Of a stretch of 64,000 bases of DNA, positions 21,821 to 31,906 are shown one piece after another (position 1 is the first letter of the stretch; each line of letters starts with the position of its first letter). The position numbers were made by a program, and so were the translations under genes. Source of the DNA: Primulina eburnea (Eukaryota > Streptophyta > Magnoliopsida > Lamiales > Gesneriaceae); contig NC_133102.1 of NCBI RefSeq assembly GCF_022965805.1, forward strand, positions 8,316,885 to 8,380,884, written 5' to 3'. A model generated the notes under the pieces. The model had not been told where the DNA came from, made no database searches, and saw only the letters and a program-made list of their open reading frames with translations.

Positions 21821-24800
21821 ATGGGTAGGAGGAGGGAGCCGGAACCTGAGAAGAGGAGCCCTTCGTCCCCTGTTGCCGGATTGATTAAGATGATATCGGG
21901 AGGATCCACCGATGGAGATTCAAATCGGGCCAGGAAATCAAGAAGTAGGCGGGAGTGTCTGGAGGTGGAAGGATCTAGGAGGAACGAGGCCGTGATCAGC
22001 TTTGGCCCGGAGGACCTGAAGGGAATAAACATGCCCCACAATGACGCTTTGGTTATCCAAGCCCGGGTGGCCAATTACGACATTCTGAGAGTCTTCGTGG
22101 ATTCCGGCAGTTCAGTCAATGTGATTTTCAAAGATGCCTTAATGCAGATGGATTTGCAAGGGTTTAAGTTGGAAGCTGTGGAGACTGCCCTTTTTGGTTT
22201 TGCTGGACATGCAGTTTATCTGGAGGGAGAAATTGTTCTGCCACTCACTCTAGGCTCCCGGGACATCAAGAAAACGGTCATGAACACTTTCACAGTGGTG
22301 GATTCCCCATCATCTTACAATATCATTCTGGGGAGGCCGGCCATGAATGAGTTGAGGGCAGTAGCATCTACTTATCATCAAAAGATCAAATTTCCAGTGG
22401 GAAGCCAGGTGGGAGAAGTTCGTGGAGATCAACCCTCTTCCCGAAAATGTTATGTGGAAGGTATCCGGGCAGATCAGGGCAAGTCGAAAAAGGAGGGGAA
22501 GAAACCCAGGGTGGAGGAAGTTTGGAAGGGTGGAGTGAAGAAAGGAGAAGTTCAATTTGTAGCAGAGGAAGAGCAGGAAGCTGTGGAGATAGGACCAGGC
22601 CGACAGATCCGGGTGGCCCGAGACCTCGATATATCCACCCGAGTCAGTTTACTTAAATGTTTAAAGACTAATATTCATGTATTTGCCTGGTCCCAGCAGG
22701 AACTAACAGGGATTTCACCCCTGATATCTGAGCATCAATTAAACATTCTCCCGGGAGCTCACCCGATCAAACAGAAGAAGAGACACTTTGGTCCCGAGAA
22801 AGACAAAGTTATTGATGAACAGGTGAAAGAGTTGCTGCAAGCCGGCCACATCCGGGAGGTACAATTTCCTACATGGCTCTCGAATGTGGTGCTGGTACCC
22901 AAAGCTGCCGGGAAATGGAGGATGTGTGTTGATTTTCGGGACCTCAATAAAGCTTGTCCCAAGGATCATTACCCATTGCCCCGGATTGACCAGTTGGTGG
23001 ATTCCACCTCAGGCTTCGAGCTGCTCAGTTTCATGGATGCCTATCAGGGATATCATCAAATTCCCTTAGCAAAAAATGATCAAGACAAGGCCAGTTTCAT
23101 CACCTCGGGAGGTACATTTTGTTATGTTGTGATGCCTTTCGGGTTGAAAAATGCAGGGGCCACATATCAGCGTTTAATGGATAAAGTCTTTGAGAAGCAG
23201 CTGGGAAGGAATCTAGAGGTTTATGTGGATGATATTCTGGGAAAGTCAAAAGAGGTGATGGATTTTATTGCTGATTTGGAAGAAACCTTTACCACTCTGA
23301 CATCTTATGGAATCAAGCTCAATCCTGCTAAATGTATTTTCGGAGTCAAGAGTGGTAAGTTCTTGGGCTTTATAGTGACAGAGCGGGGGATCGAGGTCAA
23401 CCAAGAGAAAGTGAAGTTCGTCTTATGTATGCCTTCTCCCCGATCTGTCAAAGAAGTGCAGAAGCTGACCGGGAGGATTGCCTCCCTATCTCGGTTTATA
23501 TCTCGGTCAGCCCACAGAAGTTATCCTTTCTTTCAGGTTCTCAGAAAAGCCCAAAAGTTCGGATGGGATGACAAGTGCGAGCAGGCTTTCCAAGATCTTA
23601 AAAAGCATCTAGCCGAGCTTCCAGTTCTGGTAAAGCCTGAGCCCGGGGATAAATTGTTTGTCTATTTATCCACTACTGAACATGCTGTCAGCTCTGTCCT
23701 AATAAAGGAAGAAGGCTTGGACCAAAAGCCTGTCTATTATGTCAGTCACGCCCTAAGAGGTCCCGAGCTGCGGTATAGTGAAGTGGAAAAGATGGCCTTG
23801 GCTTTAGTTGTGACTGCCCGGAAATTGCGGCCTTATTTTCTATCGCATCCTATTATCGTTCTTACTAACAGCCCGCTTGGAAGAATTATGACTCACTCTG
23901 AAGTATCCGGGCGGATGATCAAATGGAATGTGGAATTGGGGGAATACGATATTGAGTATAAGCCCCGGTTGGCCATAAAAGCGCAGGCTTTATCCGATTT
24001 CCTCTCTGAGATGATTCAACCTGCTGAGGAAGAGAGATGGAGGGTGTTTGTAGATGGGGCTTCTTGCCTGGTTGGATGTGGAGTCGGAGTCGTGATAATC
24101 TCCCCATCGGGAGAGAAGATTAAATTGGCAGTCAAAATTGGTTCCCGGGTAACAAATAATGAAGCAGAATATGAGGCTGTTCTGGCCGGCATCCGAGCTG
24201 CTCGAGAAATTGGAGCGGCTAGGATTATATTGTATTCCGATTCACAGTTGATTACTCAGCAGATCAAGGGCGTGTATGAGGTCAAGGACGACAAAATGCT
24301 CAAATATTTGCATCTCATCAAAGCCCAGGCAGTCGTATTTGTGGATTGGAGCATCGAACAGATACCCCGAGAAGAAAATGGAGAGGCTGATGCCCTAGCA
24401 AAAATGGCTGCTTCTCTGTCGGAAGACAGCACCCGGGAGGTTTTATTTGTTTCCCGAGCAGTTTTAACTATTGAAGAAGAAGAAATGTTGACAATACCCG
24501 AGGATTCTTGGATGACCCCTCTGATCAAATTCATTCGGGACAATGAATTGCCCGAGGAGAGAGCTCAAGCACAGAAAATAAAAAGACAAGCCCCCAGGTT
24601 TGTTCTCTTAAATAATATCTTATACAGGAGATCATTCCAGGGACCATTGTTAAAGTGTTTGAGCGGGAAGGAAGAGATTTATGTTCTTCAAGAGATTCAT
24701 GAAGGATGTTGTGGTGAGCATTTGGGGGGAACATCTTTAGCTCGGAAAGCGATGTTAGCCGAGTTCTGGTGGCCAACTCTTCACCATGATTCAGCTCGAG

Positions 24801-25732
24801 TGGTCCGGACTTGTGAAAGCTGTCAACATCATTCCAACTTTCAGCACAGCCCAGCCACTCCTATGAAGCCTATTTGGGCATCTTGTCCTTTTGATCAGTG
24901 GGGTATGGATATAGTCGGCCCATTTCCAGTTGCTCGGGCCCAGAAAAAATTCCTGTTGGTAACTGTGGATTATTTCTCCAAATGGGTGGAAGCTGAGCCC
25001 TTGGCTAAAATCACCGAGCAAGAGGTCTTGAAATTCTTATGGAAGAATATAGTATGTCGCTTCGGCATACCCCGGCGATTGATCTCGGATAATGGGAGAC
25101 AGTTTCAAGGAAAAGAAATAACGTCTTGGTGCCAGGAAATGAAGATCACCCAGTCCTTCACTTCTGTTGCGTACCCTCAGGCCAATGGGCAGACAGAAGT
25201 TGTAAATAGAATCATTGTGCAGGCTTTAAAAACAAGACTGCCAGGCAAAGGGAAGGACTGGGTAGAAGAATTACCCAGTGTACTATGGGCATACAGGACT
25301 ACTCCCCGGGCACCTACTCAAGAAACTCCGTTCAGCTTGGTGTATGGATCTGAGACCATCCTTCCTGTTGAGATCGATCAAACATCTACCCGGGTAGAAT
25401 CTTACCCGAGCAACAATGAGGATAGCCGTGCATTGGAACTGGATCTATTAGAAGAAAAGAGGGACCAAGCCATGATCCGGATGGAGGCATATCGAAACCG
25501 GGTCATGAAATCCTACAACAAAAAGGTCCGAGTTCGAGACTTGCAGATAGGGGACTTGGTGATGAAGAAGGTTAATCCAGTTGGGGACGTGGGCAAGCTC
25601 GAAGCTCGATGGGAGGGGCCTTACAAAATCATTAAGAGAGTCAGTTCAGGATCCTTTTACCTAGAAGATGCTCAGGGTAAACTTCTTAAGAGACCTTGGA
25701 ATGTACTTCATTTGAAGAAATATTATGCTTAG
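21821..25732 (+). CDS. Gypsy pol polyprotein: protease, RT, two RNase H, integrase (1303 aa)
   Basis: Aspartic protease FVDSGSS with catalytic D94. Reverse transcriptase about 340-560, with the conserved D406 region FMDAYQGYHQI and YVDD at 468-471. The first RNase H (about 600-730) is degenerate: the usual aspartates are replaced (LFVYLSTTE, LTNSPL). A second RNase H (about 738-865) keeps D745, E781, D807 and D857 and is probably the active one, a hallmark of Tat elements. Integrase has the zinc-binding H960/H967/C998/C1001 and catalytic D1030, D1090, E1126 with the D35E spacing. No chromodomain follows. The frame is fully open, so the enzymes may be functional. Because gag is in the same frame, pol is probably made by stop readthrough. 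The ATG at 21821 is only the first methionine after the stop. Confidence 0.95.
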   Translation: MGRRREPEPEKRSPSSPVAGLIKMISGGSTDGDSNRARKSRSRRECLEVEGSRRNEAVISFGPEDLKGINMPHNDALVIQARVANYDILRVFVDSGSSVNVIFKDALMQMDLQGFKLEAVETALFGFAGHAVYLEGEIVLPLTLGSRDIKKTVMNTFTVVDSPSSYNIILGRPAMNELRAVASTYHQKIKFPVGSQVGEVRGDQPSSRKCYVEGIRADQGKSKKEGKKPRVEEVWKGGVKKGEVQFVAEEEQEAVEIGPGRQIRVARDLDISTRVSLLKCLKTNIHVFAWSQQELTGISPLISEHQLNILPGAHPIKQKKRHFGPEKDKVIDEQVKELLQAGHIREVQFPTWLSNVVLVPKAAGKWRMCVDFRDLNKACPKDHYPLPRIDQLVDSTSGFELLSFMDAYQGYHQIPLAKNDQDKASFITSGGTFCYVVMPFGLKNAGATYQRLMDKVFEKQLGRNLEVYVDDILGKSKEVMDFIADLEETFTTLTSYGIKLNPAKCIFGVKSGKFLGFIVTERGIEVNQEKVKFVLCMPSPRSVKEVQKLTGRIASLSRFISRSAHRSYPFFQVLRKAQKFGWDDKCEQAFQDLKKHLAELPVLVKPEPGDKLFVYLSTTEHAVSSVLIKEEGLDQKPVYYVSHALRGPELRYSEVEKMALALVVTARKLRPYFLSHPIIVLTNSPLGRIMTHSEVSGRMIKWNVELGEYDIEYKPRLAIKAQALSDFLSEMIQPAEEERWRVFVDGASCLVGCGVGVVIISPSGEKIKLAVKIGSRVTNNEAEYEAVLAGIRAAREIGAARIILYSDSQLITQQIKGVYEVKDDKMLKYLHLIKAQAVVFVDWSIEQIPREENGEADALAKMAASLSEDSTREVLFVSRAVLTIEEEEMLTIPEDSWMTPLIKFIRDNELPEERAQAQKIKRQAPRFVLLNNILYRRSFQGPLLKCLSGKEEIYVLQEIHEGCCGEHLGGTSLARKAMLAEFWWPTLHHDSARVVRTCESCQHHSNFQHSPATPMKPIWASCPFDQWGMDIVGPFPVARAQKKFLLVTVDYFSKWVEAEPLAKITEQEVLKFLWKNIVCRFGIPRRLISDNGRQFQGKEITSWCQEMKITQSFTSVAYPQANGQTEVVNRIIVQALKTRLPGKGKDWVEELPSVLWAYRTTPRAPTQETPFSLVYGSETILPVEIDQTSTRVESYPSNNEDSRALELDLLEEKRDQAMIRMEAYRNRVMKSYNKKVRVRDLQIGDLVMKKVNPVGDVGKLEARWEGPYKIIKRVSSGSFYLEDAQGKLLKRPWNVLHLKKYYA

Positions 25733-25830
25733 CCAATGTACAGCTGTAATTTTCACTTTGAAGAAATAATAAAGGATCGTTTTCCTCATACTTTTGCCTG
25801 CTATAAGTGATATTGCGTAAAACTGAGGAG
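25733..25830 (+). other. Spacer between pol and minisatellite
   Basis: About 100 bases after the pol stop containing an AATAAT run; no coding potential seen. Confidence 0.4.
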
Positions 25831-26642
25831 ACATAAGCCCAGGGTTCTACTCCCTGGCTCGGGGCTCCGTACCTCGACCATTCCAAAGTCCCGGGACCTG
25901 TTCCCCGGCCTAAGGTTCCGCACCTTAGTGTTACATAAGCCCAGGGTTCTACTCCCTGGCTCGGGGCTCCGTACCTCGACCATTCCAAAGTCCCGGGACC
26001 TGTTCCCCGGCCTAAGGTTCCGCACCTTAGTGTTACATAAGCCCAAGGTTCTACTCCCTGGCTCGGGGCTCCGTACCTCGACCATTCCAAAGTCCCGGGA
26101 CCTGTTCCCCGGCCTAAGGTTCCGCACCTTAGTGTTACATAAGCCCAGGGTTCTACTCCCTGGCTCGGGGCTCCGTACCTCGACCATTCCAAAGTCCCGG
26201 GACCTGTTCCCCGGCCTAAGGTTCCGCACCTTAGTGTTACATAAGCCCAGGGTTCTACTCCCTGGCTCGGGGCTCCGTACCTCGACCATTCCCAAGTCCC
26301 GGGACCTGTTCCCCGGCCTAAGATTCCGCACCTTAGTGTTACATAAGCCCAGGGTTCTACTCCCTCGCTCGGGGCTCCGTACCTCGACCATTCCAAAGTC
26401 CCGGGACCTGTTCCCCGGCCTAAGGTTCCGCACCTTAGTGTTACATAAGCCCAGGGTTCTACTCCCTGGCTCGGGGCTCCGTACCTCGACCATTCCAAAG
26501 TCCCGGGACCTGTTCCCCGGCCTAAGGTTCCGCACCTTAGTGTTACATAAACCCAGGGTTCTACTCCCTGGCTCGGGGCTCCGTACCTCGACCATTCCGA
26601 AATCCCGGGACCTGTTCCCCGGCCTAAGGTTCCGCACCTTAG
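25831..26642. repeat. 102-bp tandem repeat, eight units, hairpin-rich
   Basis: Eight nearly identical 102-bp units, each containing three inverted repeats: CCCAGGG..tact..CCCTGG, CCGGGacctgttccCCGG and CTAAGGTtccgcACCTTAG. Because 102 is divisible by three, several frames stay open on both strands, giving long artefactual ORFs. It lies directly after the 3' end of the long antisense gene and between it and pol. The units share the CCGGGA theme with the shorter hairpin repeats downstream of the other antisense genes. Confidence 0.95.
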
Positions 26643-26942
26643 CTCCTCATAAACCCCGGACACTACATCCTGTTAAGTGTCCGTTCGTTCCAGACATTCA
26701 CATCACAGATATCCATTTAAAGTGCGGAAGGCTAATACCCGTTCGCATGATTTGGTATCTTAGTTAGTTCTCAACACTTGGCAAATTGTTAGATTTGTTA
26801 GAACAAGAATATCCTGATTATATAGGGATCGAGTACTGAATTTTTATAAATATTGCGAAGAAGGATAAAAGGAAAAGAAAATATTGCATTACTACGAAGC
26901 CCGAAGGCAGGGAGTGAACTTAAAAATGAAAAGATTACAAGC
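26643..26942. other. 3' flank of the long antisense gene
   Basis: 300 bases between the antisense stop at 26943 and the minisatellite. No ORF. Probably the antisense 3' UTR. Confidence 0.4.
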
Positions 26943-29348
26943 CTATTCTATATCAGCAGGGCTGTTTTCTGGCTCTTTCGCCTCCTCTGTCGGCTTCTTT
27001 ATTTGCTCTGCTTCTGCTTCTCCAGGTTTTCCTTTTTCCTCCCCCTCTACGGACTTCTCCTGCTTTTCCTCCTCTACAGGTTCCTCTCCGTCCTCCTCTT
27101 CTGATGTACCTTCATTGCCTCCCACCCCGGCTCCTGCAAGAGATGCAATGGCTAGCCTGAAATCTGGAAAGTTGGCTTTATCCTTGGGGATAAGCTCGGC
27201 TTCCTGGAATTGTTGAAGACATCTTTTGAAGCCGGTCTTAAATAAATGATAGGCTCGATCCTCAACGGCCGCCTTGAATTCTGAGGATTCCAGGAAGGAA
27301 GTCCGCAGTTGCTCTTTTTGGCGCTCAGACTCGGCTAGAGCCTCCTCTGCTCTTTCAGTCCGAGACATTTGTTCTTCTACAGCATTCATCAGGGAGGCGT
27401 TCTTGCGATCAAGAATCAATTGATGCTTTTGAAGAGTTTCCTCCCTGATATGACTTTCCTTTAATTCCTCCCGGGCTTTGGCCAGCTCCGCCTGAGCAGA
27501 CTCCACAGAACCCTGAAGGGTTGCCACTGTCTGTGAATGGAATCCCTTCAACTGAGCAAGCTCCGCTTGAATAAGCTCGTGCGTCTCTTGGAAGACCCGG
27601 AGTTGGGGAGCCTGGTGGTTGGCTAAGGAGGACACCTCTTCGTAGGCTGACATTAACATATGTGCACCCTATTTTTCAAAGAGAAGGCAGGGTCGGCAAG
27701 GCCATAATAATAAAAAGAGAAGAGAGGAGAGGGGAAGAAAGAAGCTTACAGCCAGAAGCTTGTTCAAGCCATCCAGGCATCGAGGGGTTGGTGGCATGCT
27801 CTTCAGGAAGGCCTGATCAGTAGGAAGGAGCATTTGCTTGAGGAAGTCTGCCCCGACCCGGGAGACTCCTTCGGTGGAGAAGACAGACCCGCTGGGCTGC
27901 GAAGGGATGATGGGCCCCTGGAAAGATTCTGGGAGAGGCCCTTGGAAAGATTCCTGTGAAGGTTCTTGGAGGGGTGCATGGTCATCGCGCAGAAGGGGAG
28001 GCGTGTCTGATTGAATCGCTTGAAAGGATGCCTGGCCTCCCGCTTGATCATCCTCACTGAGAGTCACCACCGGGATGGTCGTGACTCTTCTTGGCCTTTG
28101 GCTAAGGGGGAGGAGGTCCTCATCATCTTCTCTGGATTCAGGCTCCGCTCTCTTAAGTTCAAATTGTACCCGGGCCGTCTCCTTCGCCCGAGCAGCCACA
28201 TCATCCGCTCTCTTTTCAGCAGCAGCCTTTCGGGCTGCCCTTTTCTTCTCCTTGGCCGCCTTCTCGGCTGCCCATCTCCTAGCAAAAGCCTCCTCCATTA
28301 AATCTGCATATAAAGCAAAGGAGGTTAGAATCCAAGTGCAAATATCAATAAAGGAGATGATGGCATAACAGGTAAATGAGAATTACCGGGCTGAAGGCCC
28401 GAGCCAGCAGCTTCGTCGACTACTCGGTTAATCGGATCTTCAGCCCGGTTACTTAGGTGATAGGTGGCCAGATGCTCTTGGGTTATAAGGGTGGAGGAAG
28501 AAAACTTTTGACCCTCCACCAAGGCTAGGCTTCGGGTATAAAACTCCTCAAACTTATACGCTTGGGGAAGCTCTGGCTGACGAGGAAGAGAAGGAATGAA
28601 CCCGGTCGGACAATCGAGACTAGCCGGGAGTTTGATAAAAAAAATATCTGCCTTTCCATCCCTTTTGAGAGGAGGGGATATCATCAAGGAAGCGGGCATT
28701 AAGCCGAGCAGAAAGGGAAAAAGCATTATCACCTAATCTACAAATAAAAAAGTAATGAAGAACTTTGGAATTTATTACTAGGTCATGCATTCGGAAGAGG
28801 ACAAAAACCGAAGCCATAATCCGGAAAGAGTTGGGATGGAATTGATTAAGAGGTACACCAAAGAATTTGGCAACCTCGATATAAAATAAGGGAATAGGAA
28901 ATCGGAGACCATTTCGAAGCTGGTCTCGGAAGAAAGTAATATAACCCGAGGGAGGTTGATCAGCCCGGTCAGAGGGCTTGGGTATGAGAATAGTGTGTGA
29001 AGAAGGAATGACCCCCAGGGTTCGAAGTTCTTCCTCTGCTCCTGGACGCAAGGAGCTCGGCAGAGAAGAAAACCAGAGAATCTCTGGAAGGTCGGCTGAA
29101 GGTTGGTCAGGTACCCGGGTTTTACCCTTACCCTTATCTTTTTTGGGGATCCGGGATATGCCCGAAGAAGAAGGTTTAGAAGGTCTCGAAGAAGATGGGG
29201 GTTTCAAGCTTATAGGTTTGCTGGCGGCATGGGTAGAAGGGCGGCGAGAAGTGGGAGAAGGAGACGAATCAGAACGAAGAGCAGCAGATTCATACCCCGC
29301 CGAGCCTCGTGCATTGGCCCCGGAGGTGGAGGAAGTAGAGTTAGACAT
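26943..29348 (-). CDS. Long spliced antisense gene of the Gypsy element (about 746 codons, one frameshift)
   Basis: Three exons read leftwards: 29348-28387, 28303-27750 and 27668-26943, with canonical borders (CCCG|GTAATT, TATGCAG|ATTTAATGG, GGCT|GTAAGC, AAATAG|GGTGCA) and consistent phases. The N-terminal part is Ser/Pro-rich. A middle domain (GYITFFRDQLRNGLRFPIPL, FYIEVAKFFGVPLNQFHPNS) resembles the plant 'putative gypsy-type transposon' domain (Transposase_28). Then comes a KR-rich helix (ARRWAAEKAAKEKKRAARKA), and the last exon is a long coiled coil with an acidic tail (EEEDGEEPVEEEKQEKSVEG). An 8-T run (28637-28644) puts the frame off by one between GRYFF and IKLPASLDCPTGF; seven Ts would restore it. 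Role unknown; not an enzyme I recognise. Start MSNSTSS chosen because it lies downstream of the TATA box. Confidence 0.7.
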
Positions 29349-29491
29349 GATGGAAAGGAAAAACTTACAGATGCGGTGGAAGATCGTCGGAGCAAGGAAA
29401 CTTTGAATGCCGGAACTGCGAGAAGAGAATTTGCAAGGGCTTCGCCGAGAATGCTGATTTGAAAGTGATTTTTGGGAAAACCTAGGGTCGC

Positions 29492-29499
29492 TATATATA
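29492..29499 (-). promoter_or_regulatory. TATA box of the long antisense gene
   Basis: ctatatatag at 29491-29500 is a strong TATA box on either strand (palindromic). It lies about 145 bases upstream of the antisense ATG at 29348. Confidence 0.55.
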
Positions 29500-29689
29500 G
29501 GAGATGGGGAAGGATCGGAACCGTCGATTGAGTGAACACGTGTGCGGTTTCGATGCGCCTCGAAAGTCACGACGGGCAGAACGAAAAGACAGTTACACAG
29601 ATCGAGATGTCATGATGTTTTATCTCCTCGGAATACGAAACATTACTAGCCGTCGGGATAGATGAACACGTGTCGTTGTAATGACGTGT

Positions 29690-29850
29690 GGATAGGCCGG
29701 GAGGTTTGGGAGAACCCGGCAAGTTTGTTTCATAGCTCGGGAACCTTGAGACCCAGGACGGAGATTTCTAAGTCCGAATAATCCGAGACCCCGGCATCTT
29801 GTTATAGTCAAAAGGTTTGATAGCCCGGGAGTATATTTTAAGTTCAGGGG
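29690..29850. repeat. CCGGGAGGTTT / CCCGG hairpin repeats after antisense gene 2
   Basis: Imperfect units such as GGCCGGGAGGTTTGGGAGAA with CCCGGCAAG, degraded copies to about 29845. Located 3' of the antisense ORF ending at 29957. Confidence 0.6.
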
Positions 29851-29956
29851 GATCAGGTTATTACAAATAACTGTAAGTCTATTGATTCGGTCAGCATAAA
29901 TTCGCACAAGATTTATTTGCAGAAGAGTAAAGCGATAGAAGTCGATAAAATTTCCA

Positions 29957-30388
29957 TTACATAAAATAGCGGCGAAAAGTTATGGGATCCATTATGTTAG
30001 ATAAAGAATCCTGCCACTCCGTTATCCAATTAGTTAATTCGTGAATGCGGAGGTCAATGAAGGATTCATTCTTCATTATCTTGTCCAGGGCATGCCACTC
30101 TTTCCACAACATCATGTGCAGCAGAACTTCATCGTCAACCAGATCGGTCACCCGGTCTACTACGAATTCTCGGATATACTTCCTCGCTCTGGCTCTTTGC
30201 GCTCGAGTAGTGGCCAAGCGATTGCGATAGGTATAATCCAAGTCATGAGCCTTGTCCCGCACGGCCATGACCTTCGCCCGTATATGTTCCTCGATTTCCC
30301 TCTTCAGTTCCTCCACATGAGGACGCATCTCCGGGGTCACCAGGACATGTGTACTGCTGCAGGCACTGGAACCGCTTGAATTCGACAT
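29957..30388 (-). CDS. Antisense small protein 2 of the Gypsy element (143 aa)
   Basis: Single-exon minus-strand ORF opening MSNSSGSSACSSTHVLV. I start it at 30388 rather than the upstream ATG at 30412, because the TATA box at 30424-30431 would place transcription start near 30395. The protein is predicted mostly helical, with HVEELKREIEEHIRAKVMAV, RAQRARARKYIREF and DEVLLHMMLWKEWHALDKI. It is clearly paralogous to the ORFs at 30972-31406 and 31907-32326 by length, helix order and the motif LLHxMLxKExxxLxxI. No known family recognised. Followed by hairpin repeats (29690-29850). Confidence 0.65.
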   Translation of the reverse strand: MSNSSGSSACSSTHVLVTPEMRPHVEELKREIEEHIRAKVMAVRDKAHDLDYTYRNRLATTRAQRARARKYIREFVVDRVTDLVDDEVLLHMMLWKEWHALDKIMKNESFIDLRIHELTNWITEWQDSLSNIMDPITFRRYFM

Positions 30389-30423
30389 TTTGAATTGAGG
30401 GTCACTTTGCATCTATCCCCCCT

Positions 30424-30431
30424 TATTTATA
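30424..30431 (-). promoter_or_regulatory. TATA box of antisense small gene 2
   Basis: Minus strand CTATAAATAAGG, 36 bases upstream of the chosen ATG (30388). Confidence 0.55.
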
Positions 30432-30694
30432 GGTGAATGTTTTTAAATGTGGAGGAAATACAAGGGTCCCAGCCAGCGGAATCGTCCCCTCTATGAGTCA
30501 AAGGAAAAAGTTAATCGAAGCCATCGAATCTAAACACGTGGGCGGTCAGGATATTCCTTGAAAATTGTGCTAAGAAGGTGAAGGGGCATTGACGGTTACC
30601 AAGGCGCCCGACTGATACATCTAGGAATACGGAACGCTCTCATTCGGTGAAAGTTTTAATTTTGAGTTGTATATCATCCGGATACCACGTGAAT

Positions 30695-30840
30695 AGTCCG
30701 GGAGGTTTGAGATCCCGGCACATTATTCTAAGCCCGGGAGGTTTGAGATCCCGGCACATTATTCTAAGTCCGGGAGGTTTAAAACCCCGGCACGTTATTT
30801 TCAGTCCGGGAAATTTGAGGCCCCGACATTTTATTCCAAA
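30695..30840. repeat. Four 36-bp hairpin repeats after antisense gene 3
   Basis: Units of GTCCGGGAGGTTTGAGATCC followed by CGGCACATTATTCTA, repeated four times with increasing divergence. Each has the stem CCGGGA...TCCCGG. Lies 3' of the antisense ORF ending at 30972. Confidence 0.85.
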
Positions 30841-30971
30841 CGAAGCTCTAATTGCTTTGTTTAAAGTAGGTGAGATTTTTGTTCTGGATGATTCAATCGC
30901 GTATTTACGAATTATATTCGGTTTATCATTGATAAACGTGCGAAGAAGAAAGTGAAACAAATAAACAGATG

Positions 30972-31406
30972 TTATTCATAAAGGAATCGCTCATGCCTAG
31001 CACCAATTATTAGTACACCTACAACATGCTGCCACTCATGGATCCAGTGGGTTAGTTCAGGAGACTGGGCGATGTTAAAGGACTCAGAGGAGGAAATCTT
31101 TTCCAGTTGACGCCCTTCCTTCAGCAGCATCGCGTGAAGCAGGACTTCATCAGTAGCTAGCTCGGCAACATGGTTGACTTCGAGCTCCCGTTTATACCTC
31201 CTCGCCACCGCTCTTTGTGCCCGAGTGAAGGCCAAACCCTCTCGGAGCGTGGCATTAAGATCTTGAATCTTATGCCAAGTGGACATCACCTTCGACAGGA
31301 CCAACTCCTCAATGGTCCTCTTCAGATCCTCCATATGAGGAGGTAGGGTATTGGGCGCTGGAACGTAGATGCCACTGCAGACCGTAGATTCGCTCGAACT
31401 TGCCAT
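30972..31406 (-). CDS. Antisense small protein 3 of the Gypsy element (144 aa)
   Basis: Single-exon minus-strand ORF opening MASSSESTVCSGIYVPAPNT. The upstream ATG at 31457 lies above the TATA box (31445-31452), so 31406 is preferred. It is the closest paralogue of the protein at 29957-30388: HMEDLKRTIEELVLSKVMST, FTRAQRAVARRYKRELEV, TDEVLLHAMLLKEGRQLEKI, ELTHWIHEWQ. Helical, no signal peptide, no recognised catalytic motif. Probably a structural or binding protein of the element. Followed by hairpin repeats 30695-30840. Confidence 0.65.
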   Translation of the reverse strand: MASSSESTVCSGIYVPAPNTLPPHMEDLKRTIEELVLSKVMSTWHKIQDLNATLREGLAFTRAQRAVARRYKRELEVNHVAELATDEVLLHAMLLKEGRQLEKISSSESFNIAQSPELTHWIHEWQHVVGVLIIGARHERFLYE

Positions 31407-31444
31407 GTCGAAGATGTTATCTCTTACCTTCCATTGCCTCCCTG

Positions 31445-31452
31445 TATTTATA
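31445..31452 (-). promoter_or_regulatory. TATA box of antisense small gene 3
   Basis: Minus strand CCTATAAATACAGG, about 40 bases upstream of the ATG at 31406. Confidence 0.55.
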
Positions 31453-31670
31453 GGCACATAGCATTTATTATCGAAGTAGACGAAGAGACTGTTACGAATA
31501 TCGAGATACTAAAGTATTAATCGTCAGAAGAGGAAAGGACACACGTGATTATCGAGGTGTTAGACTTATTTCTTTCCCGAAATACGAAGCGTCTCCAGGA
31601 AGGAGTCAAGGCTTACACCTGTTATCATAACAATCGGGACATCCGGGTAAGCGGGGAAATATTTGTATTG

Positions 31671-31755
31671 AGTCCGGGAGGTTTAAGGCCCCGGCATTTT
31701 ATCTTCAGACCGGGAGATTCGAGGTCCCGGCATATTATTGCAAACCCGAGAGATG
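31671..31755. repeat. Hairpin repeats after antisense gene 4
   Basis: Two to three units of the same type as 30695-30840 (GTCCGGGAGGTTTAAGGCCC, ACCGGGAGATTCGAGGTCCC), 3' of the antisense ORF ending at 31907. Confidence 0.75.
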
Positions 31756-31906
31756 CGGAGCTTGGGCGCCCTTTTTGTTTTAAATACGAAATCCTCACGT
31801 CTCCGTTCGTTACTTATTATTAGTTAATCTTGTCAGTCGAGTTATGCAGCCCGTGGGATATGCATCAGATAAAGTGGTGCAAAGACAGTAAACTCGGATA
31901 ATAATT

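Noticed and set aside
20584..24776. Minus-strand ORFs opposite gag and pol
   Set aside because: Shadows of the gag and pol frames with no family resemblance.
25686..26767. Long ORFs of 278-325 codons on both strands
   Set aside because: They are translations of the 102-bp tandem repeat, whose unit length is a multiple of three; no protein family and equal openness in several frames.
30389..30412. Upstream ATG of antisense protein 2
   Set aside because: It would lie above the transcription start predicted from the TATA box at 30424-30431, and the paralogues begin with MSNS/MASS/MAGA-type starts.
31407..31457. Upstream ATG of antisense protein 3
   Set aside because: It lies at or above the TATA box (31445-31452).
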